NCBI RefSeq assembly: GCF_000015645.1
Contig: NC_008816.1
Coordinates: 682,001-746,000 of the forward strand
Source: Prochlorococcus marinus str. AS9601
GTDB lineage: Bacteria; Cyanobacteriota; Cyanobacteriia; PCC-6307; Cyanobiaceae
Reading direction: 5' to 3'
DNA: 64,000 bases
The position numbers and the translations under genes were made by a program. This document shows, in pieces, positions 16,959-26,541 of this stretch. The notes beneath the pieces are model-generated. The model was not told the origin of the DNA. It saw only the letters and a program-made list of their open reading frames with translations, and ran no database searches. Within the stretch, counting starts at the first letter, position 1. Every line of letters begins with the position of its first letter.

Positions 16959-17687
16959 ATGGTTAAAGTTAATAAATTTAAAAATAATGTTAAAAACCTT
17001 AAAACCGTCTCAATAAATAATTTGAGTCACTTTTATGGAAAAAATGAGAATAAAAAACAAGTTCTTAATGACGTTAATTTAAATATTGATAAAGGAGAGT
17101 TGGTCCTTTTGAAAGGACCTTCTGGATGCGGTAAAACGACTCTTCTAACATTGATTGGTGCTTTGAGAACCTGTCAAAGTGGAGATTTAACTGTATTAAA
17201 TAATCAGTTAAATGGAGCATCAAGGAAAACTCGTCAGATTCTTAGAAGAAGTATTGGAATGATTTTTCAAGGTCACAATCTTCTTAGATGTTTAACAGCA
17301 GAACAAAATGTCCAGATGGGCGCCGATTTAATAAAAGGTTTAACATATTTGCAAAGACGTGAGATAGCACGTAATTGGTTGTCAGCAGTAGGATTAGAAG
17401 AACATCATAAAAAATTGCCAAATGACTTATCTGGTGGGCAGAAACAGAGAGTAGCAATTGCTCGAGCTTTATCTGCTAAGCCAAAACTCTTATTAGCTGA
17501 TGAACCCACTTCTGCATTAGATAGCGTCACAGGAAGGGAAATAGTAACCCTTTTAAGGAAACTAGCAAAAGAACAAAATTGTTCTGTACTTATGGTGACC
17601 CATGATCCAAGAATTTCTGATATGGCTGATAGGATATTAAATATGGAAGATGGTAAAATATATAGTGCTCATAGTGAGCTAATATAA
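16959..17687 (+). CDS. DevA-like ABC transporter ATP-binding protein
   Basis: A 242-residue ATPase with Walker A GPSGCGKT (53-60), a Q-loop (FQGHNLLRCLT), signature LSGGQKQRVAIARAL, Walker B LLLADEPTSALD and a switch histidine (MVTHDPR). It belongs to the LolD/MacB/DevA branch, which powers exporters by mechanotransmission rather than a conventional channel. It completes the pcyA-devB-devC-devA unit. The first 15 residues are basic and variable, so the true start could be slightly downstream. Confidence 0.92.
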   Translation: MVKVNKFKNNVKNLKTVSINNLSHFYGKNENKKQVLNDVNLNIDKGELVLLKGPSGCGKTTLLTLIGALRTCQSGDLTVLNNQLNGASRKTRQILRRSIGMIFQGHNLLRCLTAEQNVQMGADLIKGLTYLQRREIARNWLSAVGLEEHHKKLPNDLSGGQKQRVAIARALSAKPKLLLADEPTSALDSVTGREIVTLLRKLAKEQNCSVLMVTHDPRISDMADRILNMEDGKIYSAHSELI

Positions 17688-17705
17688 TTAAAAGTTAAAA
17701 ATTTT

Positions 17706-17855
17706 ATGTCTAAGAGAAGGAATCTAAAAAAAGAAAAGCAGGAACGTAATAGAGCCTATGCTAGAAAATTCAAAAAAAGGAAATTAAGAACTGATGGAAG
17801 ACCTGATGGTGGAAACGTTACTGGTACAGCAAATAATGGCGGTGCGGCTGATTAG
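17706..17855 (+). CDS. Small basic protein with glycine-rich tail (49 aa)
   Basis: A 49-codon gene 18 bases after the DevA gene. The first half is extremely basic (MSKRRNLKKEKQERNRAYAR, then KFKKRKLR), and the tail is uncharged and rich in G, N and A (GGNVTGTANNGGAAD). The pattern suggests an RNA- or ribosome-binding microprotein, but the family is not recognised. It may ride on the exporter transcript. It is probably real because its composition differs sharply from random AT-rich sequence. Confidence 0.6.
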   Translation: MSKRRNLKKEKQERNRAYARKFKKRKLRTDGRPDGGNVTGTANNGGAAD

Positions 17856-17916
17856 GGAATATCTTTTATTTTTATCTTTTGGAGTTCAAAATATTATGCA
17901 TATTTAAGACTTAATC

Positions 17917-18828
17917 ATGAATGTAAGTATTGTTATACCGACTTACAATAGATTACCCATACTAGAGAAATGTCTTTTTGCGCTTGAGAATCAAAAATTA
18001 AGTACAAATATAAGTAATTATGAAGTAATAGTAGTTGATGATGGATCAACTGATGGGACAACCTCATGGATAGATAAAAACAAAGCTAATCTCCCACACG
18101 TTATTCTATTTCAGCAAGAACATGGAGGGCCTGCACTTGGAAGAAATCTGGGAGTGATTAAATCGAAATATGAAATTATTATATTCATTGATAGTGATCT
18201 TATTGTTTTAGATAATTTTATAAATTGCCACGTAGAAAAACTACTTGCCTCTTGGAAAAAAAATGATAAAAAATGTTTTACCTATGGCTCTGTAGTCAAT
18301 ACATCTAATTTTCTGAATCCTCAGAGTGAAAAACATAAAATAATGGACACTTCTTTTGCCTATTTTGCTACTGGGAATGTAGCGATATCAAAAGAATTGA
18401 TTTTAAGTGTGGGATTATTTGATACTTCTTTTAGTCTTTACGGTTGGGAGGATTTAGAACTTGGAGAAAGATTAAAAAAAATTGGGACAAAATTAATCAA
18501 ATGTCCAAATGCAGTAGGTTTTCATTGGCATCCGCCATTTAATTGCGAACAAATAGATTCATTAATATCTCAAGAAAAAGAGAGAGCAAAAATGGCTTTA
18601 GTGTTTTATAAGAAACACCCAAATTTAAGGGTTAGATTTATGATTCAATTAACTCCGCTACATAATTTACTTTGGCAAATTCTTTGCTTGGGAGGACTAA
18701 TCAGTGTGGATAGAATTCTTCCTTTATTGAGATTCCTAGTAAAGATAAGAAGAAATAGACTTGCACTTGAGATACTTAGGATCCCTCTAAATATGATTTA
18801 CGTTAAACAATTAACTAAATCAAGATAA
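17917..18828 (+). CDS. Family 2 glycosyltransferase
   Basis: A 303-residue GT-A fold enzyme. The nucleotide-binding start SIVIPTYNRLPILEKCL is followed by VVDDGSTDGT, the metal-binding DSD in IFIDSDLIV, and the acceptor-site GWEDLELGERL. A hydrophobic, basic C-terminal third (about 225-300) suggests membrane association. It would transfer a sugar from a nucleotide donor to a surface polysaccharide, lipid or other acceptor, but donor and acceptor cannot be read from the sequence. It stands alone between the exporter unit and rpsB. Confidence 0.9.
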   Translation: MNVSIVIPTYNRLPILEKCLFALENQKLSTNISNYEVIVVDDGSTDGTTSWIDKNKANLPHVILFQQEHGGPALGRNLGVIKSKYEIIIFIDSDLIVLDNFINCHVEKLLASWKKNDKKCFTYGSVVNTSNFLNPQSEKHKIMDTSFAYFATGNVAISKELILSVGLFDTSFSLYGWEDLELGERLKKIGTKLIKCPNAVGFHWHPPFNCEQIDSLISQEKERAKMALVFYKKHPNLRVRFMIQLTPLHNLLWQILCLGGLISVDRILPLLRFLVKIRRNRLALEILRIPLNMIYVKQLTKSR

Positions 18829-18854
18829 AAAAACTTTTAGAAATACACATCACT

Positions 18855-18863
18855 TGCTAGAAT
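18855..18863 (+). promoter_or_regulatory. Putative extended -10 element of rpsB
   Basis: TGCTAGAAT reads as TG, one base, TAGAAT. It would place the transcription start near 18870, so that both inverted-repeat pairs of the rpsB leader lie inside the transcript. The leader would be about 88 bases. Confidence 0.35.
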
Positions 18864-18882
18864 AATCGAAATAAATTTCACA

Positions 18883-18945
18883 CATCTGACAGTTTCGGGT
18901 GAATTATTAATTTAATTCCCCGTCAGATGGAGGCTAACCCGAAAC
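18883..18945 (+). promoter_or_regulatory. rpsB leader with two interlocked inverted repeats (H-type pseudoknot candidate)
   Basis: Two perfect complementary pairs occur in the order A, B, A', B'. A is CATCTGAC (18883-18890) with A' GTCAGATG (18922-18929). B is GTTTCGGGT (18892-18900) with B' ACCCGAAAC (18937-18945). This order cannot form two nested hairpins; both stems together make a pseudoknot, or they alternate. A GGAGG sits between A' and B' (18929-18933), 24 bases before the rpsB ATG. The arms are GC-richer than their surroundings. S2 feedback on rpsB-tsf is established in Escherichia coli, so an autoregulatory leader is the natural reading. Confidence 0.7.
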
Positions 18946-18957
18946 CCTTTTTAAATT

Positions 18958-19662
18958 ATGGCTGTTGTATCACTATCAGAAATGATGGAAGCTGGTGCTC
19001 ATTTCGGGCACCAAACTAGACGTTGGAATCCCAAGATGTCTAAGTATATATATTGCGCGAGAAATGGAGTTCATATTATTGATCTTGTAAAAACAGCATT
19101 GTGTATGAACAACGCTTATAAATGGACGAGAAACGCTGCAAAAAGCGGTAAACGTTTCTTATTCGTCGGTACAAAAAAACAAGCATCAGATGTAGTAGCG
19201 CAGGAAGCTACACGCTGTGGAGCTGCATATGTAAATCAAAGATGGCTTGGAGGGATGTTGACTAATTGGACAACAATGAAAGCTAGGATTGAAAGATTAA
19301 AGGATCTAGAAAGAATGGAAAGTAGTGGTTCAATAGCAATGAGGCCTAAAAAAGAAGCTGCAGTATTAAGGAGAGAACTTGAAAGATTACAAAAATACTT
19401 AGGTGGACTTAAGGGTATGAGAAGATTACCAGATGTAGTTGTATTAGTTGATCAGAGGAGAGAATCTAATGCAGTCTTAGAAGCTAGAAAATTAGATATT
19501 TCATTAGTATCAATGTTGGATACTAATTGCGATCCAGATTTGTGTGAAGTTCCAATTCCATGTAACGATGATGCCGTTAGATCTGTGCAACTTATTCTAG
19601 GAAGACTTGCAGATGCCATAAATGAGGGTAGAAAGGGCTCTAATGCTGAAAGGAAAAATTAA
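18958..19662 (+). CDS. rpsB: 30S ribosomal protein S2
   Basis: A 234-residue S2 protein with the diagnostic start [19 protein letters not shown], the FVGTKKQA and [11 protein letters not shown] segments, and the late [18 protein letters not shown]2 binds the head/body junction of the 30S subunit. The C-terminus ([11 protein letters not shown]) is short. It is followed 44 bases later by tsf, the usual bacterial pairing. Its 5' leader carries a pseudoknot-capable element described separately, suggesting translational control of both genes. Confidence 0.97.
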   Translation: MAVVSLSEMMEAGAHFGHQTRRWNPKMSKYIYCARNGVHIIDLVKTALCMNNAYKWTRNAAKSGKRFLFVGTKKQASDVVAQEATRCGAAYVNQRWLGGMLTNWTTMKARIERLKDLERMESSGSIAMRPKKEAAVLRRELERLQKYLGGLKGMRRLPDVVVLVDQRRESNAVLEARKLDISLVSMLDTNCDPDLCEVPIPCNDDAVRSVQLILGRLADAINEGRKGSNAERKN

Positions 19663-19706
19663 GCTCTAATTTAAAACTTACTATTCACTATTTTTTATTA
19701 CTTCAA

Positions 19707-20363
19707 ATGGGAAACATTACAGCAAAACTTGTAAAAGATCTTAGAGACAAAACTGGTGCAGGAATGATGGACTGCAAAAAAGCACTTAACGAAACTGAAG
19801 GGAATCTAGATAAAGCTTTGGAATGGTTAAGAAAGAAAGGCATAGCTAGTGCTGAAAAGAAATCGGGAAGAGTAGCGGCTGAAGGGTCAATTGGCAGTTA
19901 TATACATACTGGATCAAGAGTTGGAGTTTTACTAGAGTTAAATTGTGAAACTGATTTTGTTGCTAGAGGTGATATTTTTCAATCTCTTTTGAAGGATGTC
20001 TCAATGCAAGTAGCAGCATGCCCAAATGTTGAGTATGTATCAATTGATGAAATACCAGAAGATGTTGTGGAAAAAGAAAAGCAGATTGAAATGGGTAGGG
20101 ATGATTTATCTGGAAAACCAGAACAAATTAAAGAAAAAATAGTTGAAGGGAGAATAGCAAAAAGACTTAATGAGCTTGTTCTGCTCTCACAACCCTACAT
20201 TAAAGATAGTTCTCTAACAGTTGAGGATCTTGTTAAACAAGCAGCTGCAAAAATTGGGGAAAATATCAAAGTAAGACGCTTTACAAGATATACATTGGGT
20301 GAAGGTATCGAAAAAAATCAGATGGACTTTGCTGAAGAGGTCGCATCAATGCAAAAAAACTAG
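19707..20363 (+). CDS. tsf: Elongation factor Ts
   Basis: A 218-residue EF-Ts, the short form usual in cyanobacteria. It recycles EF-Tu by catalysing GDP release. The N-terminal UBA-like domain is clear ([22 protein letters not shown]), including the TDF core ([11 protein letters not shown]) that contacts EF-Tu, followed by a single dimerisation-type domain and [12 protein letters not shown]. It is co-transcribed with rpsB. The next gene's open frame overlaps its 3' end, but the likely start of that gene is 14 bases after this stop. Confidence 0.96.
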   Translation: MGNITAKLVKDLRDKTGAGMMDCKKALNETEGNLDKALEWLRKKGIASAEKKSGRVAAEGSIGSYIHTGSRVGVLLELNCETDFVARGDIFQSLLKDVSMQVAACPNVEYVSIDEIPEDVVEKEKQIEMGRDDLSGKPEQIKEKIVEGRIAKRLNELVLLSQPYIKDSSLTVEDLVKQAAAKIGENIKVRRFTRYTLGEGIEKNQMDFAEEVASMQKN

Positions 20364-20376
20364 TCACTTTAATGAT

Positions 20377-21453
20377 TTGAATAATTTCAATAATTACATA
20401 GATATAAATAAAATTAATTCTCAATTAGAGAGAGCAGACATACAAAAAGGACTATTAACTAGAAATATCTATAGGGAATATGAACTTTATCTTAATCTAG
20501 TAAGAGATCTACTTTTCATCTCTGTAGAAAAAGGCCTTAATCAAATATATAGTTATCCAACAATAAATGATAATTTCTTAAATGAAAATGAATCCTATAG
20601 TCTTTTTGAAAAAAAAATAAGTAATTTAATATACACGAATTTGCCCTTTTTAACAGTAGAACAATTAAAGATTAATGAAATTGAAAAAAATATAAATAAG
20701 GAAATTAACTTTACTATTTTTGATGGTTCCACAAAAACAAAGGATGATCAAAAAGAAAAATTTCAATACGAAGAAGGTTTTCAATTAAAAGAACCCTCTC
20801 AGTTCGAGATTACTGAAGACTTTTCAAATACTTCTGAATATTATCAAGCTCATAATTATGAAAAATTCGGATCACTTGATTTAGATAATAACCACCATAA
20901 TAATTATTTATCTACAAACAATATTTTTGAAAATTTAGGAGTTGAAAAACAATTTATTTCCTCCTTACTTGAATTAATAGGAGAAGAAAAAGTGGAAAAA
21001 CAAAGATATCAAGTAAAAGAAAATATAAATCAAATGGATAATTTACCAAAAAATAAGATTCTTAATAATTTTGATTTAATTGACAAGTCATTGGAAAATT
21101 TACTATTGAATCTTTCATATAATATTAACCAAGAATTATTTAAGGTAAATCTAATAAAAAAGATGATATCTAAAGATTCCTTTGATTACTTAGTAGGCAA
21201 AAATTTCATGATAAAACATCCATATCCTTTTGTTATTAATTTCGAATTAAACTTAAATCGTTCCTCATTAACCGGCAATAATATTCCAAGCATTATTTTT
21301 TTCAATATATCTACTGTTGAGTTAGAGTTTAAAAATTTAAATCTTTCTATTCAAAGGAACAAAATAAATGAGCTAAAAAATCAATTTCAGCGTTTGATTA
21401 AAAAAGAGACATATTGGAGGCAAAAAGAAATAACCTTGAATAAGATACGTTGA
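20377..21453 (+). CDS. Conserved-looking orphan protein between tsf and recG
   Basis: About 358 residues, starting at TTG 20377 in a frame that is open further back into tsf; no ATG is available near the front. The N-terminal 100 residues are helical (LERADIQKGLLTRNIYREYELYLNLVR). A long polar, asparagine-rich centre (about 120-230) looks disordered, and the C-terminal part is strand-rich. I recognise no domain. Its place directly upstream of recG on the same strand, with 22 bases between, suggests a shared transcript, but I would not infer a repair role from that alone. Confidence 0.6.
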   Translation: MNNFNNYIDINKINSQLERADIQKGLLTRNIYREYELYLNLVRDLLFISVEKGLNQIYSYPTINDNFLNENESYSLFEKKISNLIYTNLPFLTVEQLKINEIEKNINKEINFTIFDGSTKTKDDQKEKFQYEEGFQLKEPSQFEITEDFSNTSEYYQAHNYEKFGSLDLDNNHHNNYLSTNNIFENLGVEKQFISSLLELIGEEKVEKQRYQVKENINQMDNLPKNKILNNFDLIDKSLENLLLNLSYNINQELFKVNLIKKMISKDSFDYLVGKNFMIKHPYPFVINFELNLNRSSLTGNNIPSIIFFNISTVELEFKNLNLSIQRNKINELKNQFQRLIKKETYWRQKEITLNKIR

Positions 21454-21475
21454 AAAAATAACTCTTTTTTCAAAT

Positions 21476-23923
21476 GTGACTATTAGCGGGAATAATAATA
21501 AATTAATTAAAGATTGGATAAGACCTCTTCAAAAATCTCTTACTATTGAAACTGAAAATAAATTTATTAACACTTTAGGAAGAGAAAAATATTTTAATGA
21601 TTATTTGCATGAATCACTAAAAAAACTAGATAATCTAAATCTCTCAGGCGAATATTTAAGGATATTTGATGAATTTTCTAAAAAATATAATGAATATAAT
21701 AAATTAGATGAAAATCAAAGAAAAAGGTTAGTTATAGATACAAGAAAAAATCTTTATAAACTAGGTAAAACCTTAGAAATAGAAAGTTCTAATAATAATG
21801 TTTTTCTGGATAAAGCTGATGCAAGTTTGTCTATTGATTCAGATATTTCATTAATAAAAAATGTAGGAAAAGTTTATAAAAATAAGCTTAATGAATTAGG
21901 GATATTTCATATAAAAGATCTAATTAATTATTTCCCAAGAACATATCTAGACTATACGAATAGAGTAAAGATAATAAATTTAAAACCAGATAATTTATAC
22001 ACGTGCATTGCAAACGTTAAAAGGTTTTATATTCATAAGAGTAAAAAAAATAGTAATTTATCAATAATGAATATTGTTGTTTTTGATGAAACGTCTTCAA
22101 TAAAGGTTACAAAATTTTTTTTAGGAAAAAGATTTAGATCTTACTCCTTCTTCACATCTCAAAAATCTTTGTATACTCCTGGAACTAAATTAGCAATTTC
22201 CGGTAAGGTTAAATTGACAGAGTATGGCAAAACTTTTGTAGATCCGCAGATTGAAATTCTTAAGGACAACAATGATAATTTTAATTTCTCAGGCAAAATA
22301 TTACCCTTGTATTCATTAGGTGAAGCATTATCGAATATGAGTTTTATAAAACTTATGAAAAAGGTACTAATTTATGCAAAGCAATATCCAGAAATTTTAA
22401 ATAAAAAGCAACTTGATTCATTATCTTTATTATCAAAAGGAGAGTCGTTGATTAATATTCATTTTCCACCAACTCAACAGGCACTTATTGAGTCAAAAAA
22501 ACGTTTGGTTTTTGATGAGTTATTCCTACTTCAAATAAAGTTCCTACTTAGAAAAAGAAAGACGAAAAAAAATGTAAATCCCCAACAATTACCTCAAAAG
22601 AAATCTTTATTAAAAGAATTTTTAGATACTTTTCCTTTTGAATTAACAAAATCTCAAGAAAACGTTTTAAATGAAATTAAGAAAGATTTATCTAATCCCG
22701 TACCAATGTCTAGATTGCTTCAGGGAGATGTGGGAAGCGGTAAAACTATAATTGCAATAGCGTCTCTTTTGCTTGTAATTGAAAAAAACCTGCAAGGTGC
22801 AATTATGGTCCCAACTGAGGTATTGGCAGAACAGCATTATAAAAATTTATTAAAATATTTGAACCCCCTTTTTGTTTCTGTTGAATTACTTACTGGGAAT
22901 ACTCCTCAAAAAAAGAGAAAAGAAATTTTCTCTAATTTGAACAATGGATTAGTTGATATCCTCGTAGGTACTCATGCATTATTTGAGGATAAAGTCATCT
23001 TTAATGCATTAGGCATGGTGGTAATTGATGAACAACATAGATTTGGAGTTACTCAAAGAAATAGATTACTAAATAAAGGAGAAAATACTAACTTGTTATC
23101 AATGACAGCAACACCAATTCCAAGAACTCTTGCGCTTTCTATTTATGGTGATTTAGATGTGAGTCAAATTACAGAACTACCTCCTGGGAGAGTTCCAATA
23201 ACAACAAAAATAATTTCAGAAGACGATTTAACTAACTTGTTCAAGATTGTTGAAGATGAGATCAATAAGGGAAAGCAAGCTTATGTTATTTTGCCACTTA
23301 TAGAAGATTCAGAAAAAATGAATTTAAGCTCCGCAAAGAAAACATTCAAACATTTATCAGAAGAGGTCTTTTTTAATAAAAAAGTTGGATTATTACATGG
23401 CAAATTAAGTTCACAAGAAAAAAATGAAGTAATTAATTCTTTTTTAAAGAATGAAATTAATATATTGGTTTCAACCACAGTAATTGAGGTTGGTATTGAT
23501 GTCCCTAACGCCACAATTATGATTATTTATAATTCGGATAGATTTGGATTGTCCCAGCTACATCAATTAAGGGGGAGAGTTGGTAGAGGATCAACCAAAT
23601 CTTTTTGTTATCTGGTAACCCCCGATAAAAATGGATTAGAAAATAAACGACTTTGTGTTTTGCAAAAATCTAATGATGGCTTTTATATTGCTGAAAAAGA
23701 CTTGGAGCTTAGAGGTCCAGGTCAGATTTTAGGATATAGACAATCTGGATTGCCTGATTTTGTACTGGACAATTTACCTAATAATAAATTTCTTATTGAT
23801 AAGGCCCGTGAAGAGGCTATTAAGATTGTTAGTGATGATCCTGATTTAAAAGAAAATATTGTTTTAAGGAAAATACTTATTGATAATTCTGATAATAAAT
23901 TCATTCATGATTTCTTAAATTGA
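21476..23923 (+). CDS. recG: ATP-dependent DNA helicase RecG
   Basis: An 815-residue helicase that remodels stalled forks and branched DNA. A wedge/OB domain occupies about residues 150-290. Walker A GDVGSGKT is at 417-424, followed by the DEQH box (VIDEQHRFGVTQR), motif III MTATPIPRTLAL and the TRG-type end motif LRGRVGRG. The N-terminal 120 residues are an extension typical of cyanobacterial RecG. The start is GTG at 21476, since the overlapping ATG runs at once into a stop. It lies downstream of the orphan gene in one transcript. Confidence 0.95.
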   Translation: MTISGNNNKLIKDWIRPLQKSLTIETENKFINTLGREKYFNDYLHESLKKLDNLNLSGEYLRIFDEFSKKYNEYNKLDENQRKRLVIDTRKNLYKLGKTLEIESSNNNVFLDKADASLSIDSDISLIKNVGKVYKNKLNELGIFHIKDLINYFPRTYLDYTNRVKIINLKPDNLYTCIANVKRFYIHKSKKNSNLSIMNIVVFDETSSIKVTKFFLGKRFRSYSFFTSQKSLYTPGTKLAISGKVKLTEYGKTFVDPQIEILKDNNDNFNFSGKILPLYSLGEALSNMSFIKLMKKVLIYAKQYPEILNKKQLDSLSLLSKGESLINIHFPPTQQALIESKKRLVFDELFLLQIKFLLRKRKTKKNVNPQQLPQKKSLLKEFLDTFPFELTKSQENVLNEIKKDLSNPVPMSRLLQGDVGSGKTIIAIASLLLVIEKNLQGAIMVPTEVLAEQHYKNLLKYLNPLFVSVELLTGNTPQKKRKEIFSNLNNGLVDILVGTHALFEDKVIFNALGMVVIDEQHRFGVTQRNRLLNKGENTNLLSMTATPIPRTLALSIYGDLDVSQITELPPGRVPITTKIISEDDLTNLFKIVEDEINKGKQAYVILPLIEDSEKMNLSSAKKTFKHLSEEVFFNKKVGLLHGKLSSQEKNEVINSFLKNEINILVSTTVIEVGIDVPNATIMIIYNSDRFGLSQLHQLRGRVGRGSTKSFCYLVTPDKNGLENKRLCVLQKSNDGFYIAEKDLELRGPGQILGYRQSGLPDFVLDNLPNNKFLIDKAREEAIKIVSDDPDLKENIVLRKILIDNSDNKFIHDFLN

Positions 23924-23980
23924 AAACTATCATTGTAATTTTTGATATTTATGCCACTATAAATCAATTGCAAATTTCAA

Positions 23981-24663
23981 TTGAAAGTTTGGAATAAAAT
24001 ACCAATTAAAGATAATGGAGATAAATTAATAGCTATACCTAGCTGCCTAAAGTTTTTAGATCCCCACCCTTACTTTCATTTAGGAGCACCTTACAAAGAT
24101 AAAACTTCTATTTGGAAATTAAGAGAGGAGGTTGTAAATAGATTAGTAAAAGTAAATGATTATTTGATATCAAAGAGTAGTTTTAACCTTTTGATTTATG
24201 ACAGTTGGCGACCTTTAGAAGTCCAAGAATTTATGTTTAAAAGAGCATTTTTATTGGAGTGTGAAAAATCCGATATTGATACTTCTTTTGAAAACATAAA
24301 ATCTTATCCATCCATTTTAAAAAAGTTGAAAAATTTTGGGCATATCCTTCTTATGACACTAGGTGTCCTCCCCCTCATTCAACTGGGGGTGCATTGGATG
24401 TTTGTTTATCAGATAAAGAAGGAAATCTTGTTGAAATGGGTAGCATGGTTGATCAAATGGATGAGACCTCAAATCCTTATTTTTTTGCAAACATAAAGAA
24501 TGAAGAAGCAATTATTTGGAATAGTAGAAGAAATTTATTAAGGGAAATTATGACTAAATTCGGATTTGCTCAACATCCTAATGAATGGTGGCATTTTAGT
24601 TATGGTGATCAATTATGGGCTTGGAAAAATAAAAAAGCAAATGCCCTTTATGGAAAAATTTAA
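23981..24663 (+). pseudogene. D-alanyl-D-alanine dipeptidase (VanX/M15D-like), broken by one frameshift
   Basis: Two frames together make one VanX-type zinc dipeptidase. The first (TTG 23981 onward) gives the N-terminal half with PHPYFHLGAPY and IYDSWRPLEVQEFMF. At 24331-24337 the sequence A-AAT-TTT ends useful coding in that frame; shifting back one base at 24337 restores WAYPSYDTRCPPPHSTGGAL, and then the second zinc/catalytic motif EWWHFSYGDQLWAW to 24663. Without the shift the first frame runs on as nonsense to 24496. It is either a recent one-base loss in an A/T run, a sequence error, or -1 frameshifting at a canonical slippery heptamer. The intact enzyme would split D-Ala-D-Ala in cell-wall recycling. 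Confidence 0.75.
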
Positions 24664-24666
24664 ATT

Positions 24667-26454
24667 CTATTGATTTTTATTTAGTAAATTAAATATATAA
24701 TTTTCATCTTGAGTATTTATAAAATCCCCGAAATCCAAATCCAAATTACTCTTCCAATTATTAAATAATGGTTGAAGAGTTTTTTCTAAATCGTTAAGTT
24801 CCATTCTTTGTAAAAATGGTTTAGCAAGCCTCTGTAGATTTTTACTTCCTCCCAACCATAGTTGGTATTTGTTTTGACCACTTCCAACCAGTGCTAATTC
24901 AGCCATATAAGGCCTAGTACATCCATTCGGACATCCTGTCATTCTGAATAATATTGTCTTTTGTATTTTTAGATCTAATAGTAAATTTTCAATCCTTTTT
25001 AATACATCAGGTAATATTCTTTCAGCTTCAGTCATTGCAAGGCCACAAAGTGGTAAAGCAGGACAAGCTAAAGCGTGTCTTTGTATTTCATTAATGTTTT
25101 CTAAATTTTCGTATCCAATTTTTGATAGAGATTTTTGAATTTCACCTTTGTTTTCATTGGCGATATTACAAAGTAAAATATCTTGATTAGGTGTGAGTCT
25201 TAAATCTAAATTATATTTTTTAACAATAGTTGTGATGGTATTCTTCTTCTCTCCAGATAATCTCCCTGATAATAATGGTAAACCTACGAAATAGGAGGTT
25301 TTATTTTGTTTATGCCAACCAAGGTAATCAATAAGAACATTATCAGGTTCTTTTCTGATTTTTTTAATTTCTTTTTTGAAATACTTATCAGAAAGTATCT
25401 TTTTGAACCATTTAATACCTTTTCTATGAAGAAGATATTTCATTCTAGAATTTTTTCTTGATTTCCTATCACCATAATCTCTTTGAATAGCCACAATGCT
25501 TTGTATTAATTCATAAACATCAGGTTCTTCAACATATCCAAGTGGATCTGCAATTCTGGCAAAGGTCTCCTCATTATTATGTGTGCGACCCATACCACCT
25601 CCAACATAGAAGTTGCACCCTTCTAAGTTTCCATTTTTAGAAGTAAAGGCAACTATTCCTATGTCATTGGTAAGAAGATCAACAGAATTGTCACCAGGAA
25701 CTGTCACGGCACATTTGAATTTTCTCGGTAAATAAGTTGAACCATAAAGAGGCTCATCTTTTATCCCACTAAAAACATTATCTTTGAATTGGAGCTTCCT
25801 AATTGCTTCAATATCTTTGTCGGGCTTTATGGTGTACTCTAAATCTCCATCAGCCCAAAGCTCTAAAAAAGTGCCTTGGCCAGCCATTGGGGTGAGAAGA
25901 TCTGCAACTTTTTTTGCTAATGCTCTTGCAATGTTATAGTCTGGCGAATCAAATGGAGCCGCAGGGGCCATAACGTTTCTATTAATGTCTCCACATGCAG
26001 CTAATGTGGAACCCATTGAATTTACTATTGTTTTAATTACTTCCTTTAGATTCTCCTTTCTGATTCCGTGCATTTGAAAGGCTTGTCTTGTAGTGGCCCT
26101 AAGTGTTCCATTACCTAATTTGTCAGATAATTCATCTAATGCTAAAAATAATTTCCCAGGGACTTCACCTCCTGGGTTTCTTAACCTAAGCATCATTTGC
26201 CAATCTTTACTTTTGCCAGGCCTTCTATTTTCCCTGTTATCTTGTTGATAACTACCGTGAAATTTTAATAACTGAACTGCATCATTAGTAAAATGATCAC
26301 TTTCATTGACTAATTCTGTAGCAAGTGGTTCTTTAAGAAATTGGCTACTTTTTTTGAAATTTTCAAATTTAGAGACTTCTAGTCCATTTGCTAAACAAAC
26401 GGTCTCTTCCTTTGCAGAATCTTTTTTCTTTTTTACTTTCTCAACCTTGATCAA
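24667..26454 (-). CDS. sir: Ferredoxin-dependent sulfite reductase
   Basis: A 595-residue assimilatory sulfite reductase that makes sulfide from sulfite using ferredoxin electrons. The siroheme/4Fe-4S ligands are seen as C464 and C470 (ACPALPLCGLAMTEAER) and C508 and C512 (TGCPNGCTRPYMAEL). Conserved arginine/lysine segments of the active site also occur (LRATTRQAFQMHGI, CGDINRNVMAP). Length and architecture fit the plant/cyanobacterial ferredoxin type rather than CysI. It ends four bases from the broken dipeptidase and is divergent from glyS across 87 bases. Confidence 0.95.
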   Translation of the reverse strand: MIKVEKVKKKKDSAKEETVCLANGLEVSKFENFKKSSQFLKEPLATELVNESDHFTNDAVQLLKFHGSYQQDNRENRRPGKSKDWQMMLRLRNPGGEVPGKLFLALDELSDKLGNGTLRATTRQAFQMHGIRKENLKEVIKTIVNSMGSTLAACGDINRNVMAPAAPFDSPDYNIARALAKKVADLLTPMAGQGTFLELWADGDLEYTIKPDKDIEAIRKLQFKDNVFSGIKDEPLYGSTYLPRKFKCAVTVPGDNSVDLLTNDIGIVAFTSKNGNLEGCNFYVGGGMGRTHNNEETFARIADPLGYVEEPDVYELIQSIVAIQRDYGDRKSRKNSRMKYLLHRKGIKWFKKILSDKYFKKEIKKIRKEPDNVLIDYLGWHKQNKTSYFVGLPLLSGRLSGEKKNTITTIVKKYNLDLRLTPNQDILLCNIANENKGEIQKSLSKIGYENLENINEIQRHALACPALPLCGLAMTEAERILPDVLKRIENLLLDLKIQKTILFRMTGCPNGCTRPYMAELALVGSGQNKYQLWLGGSKNLQRLAKPFLQRMELNDLEKTLQPLFNNWKSNLDLDFGDFINTQDENYIFNLLNKNQ

Positions 26455-26541
26455 AGGACCAAAACATATCTCTTTTTATACATTAGCGAAAAGCTTATTT
26501 AACTGGTAGTAAATTATAGTAAGTGAAGTCATATTTTTTTC

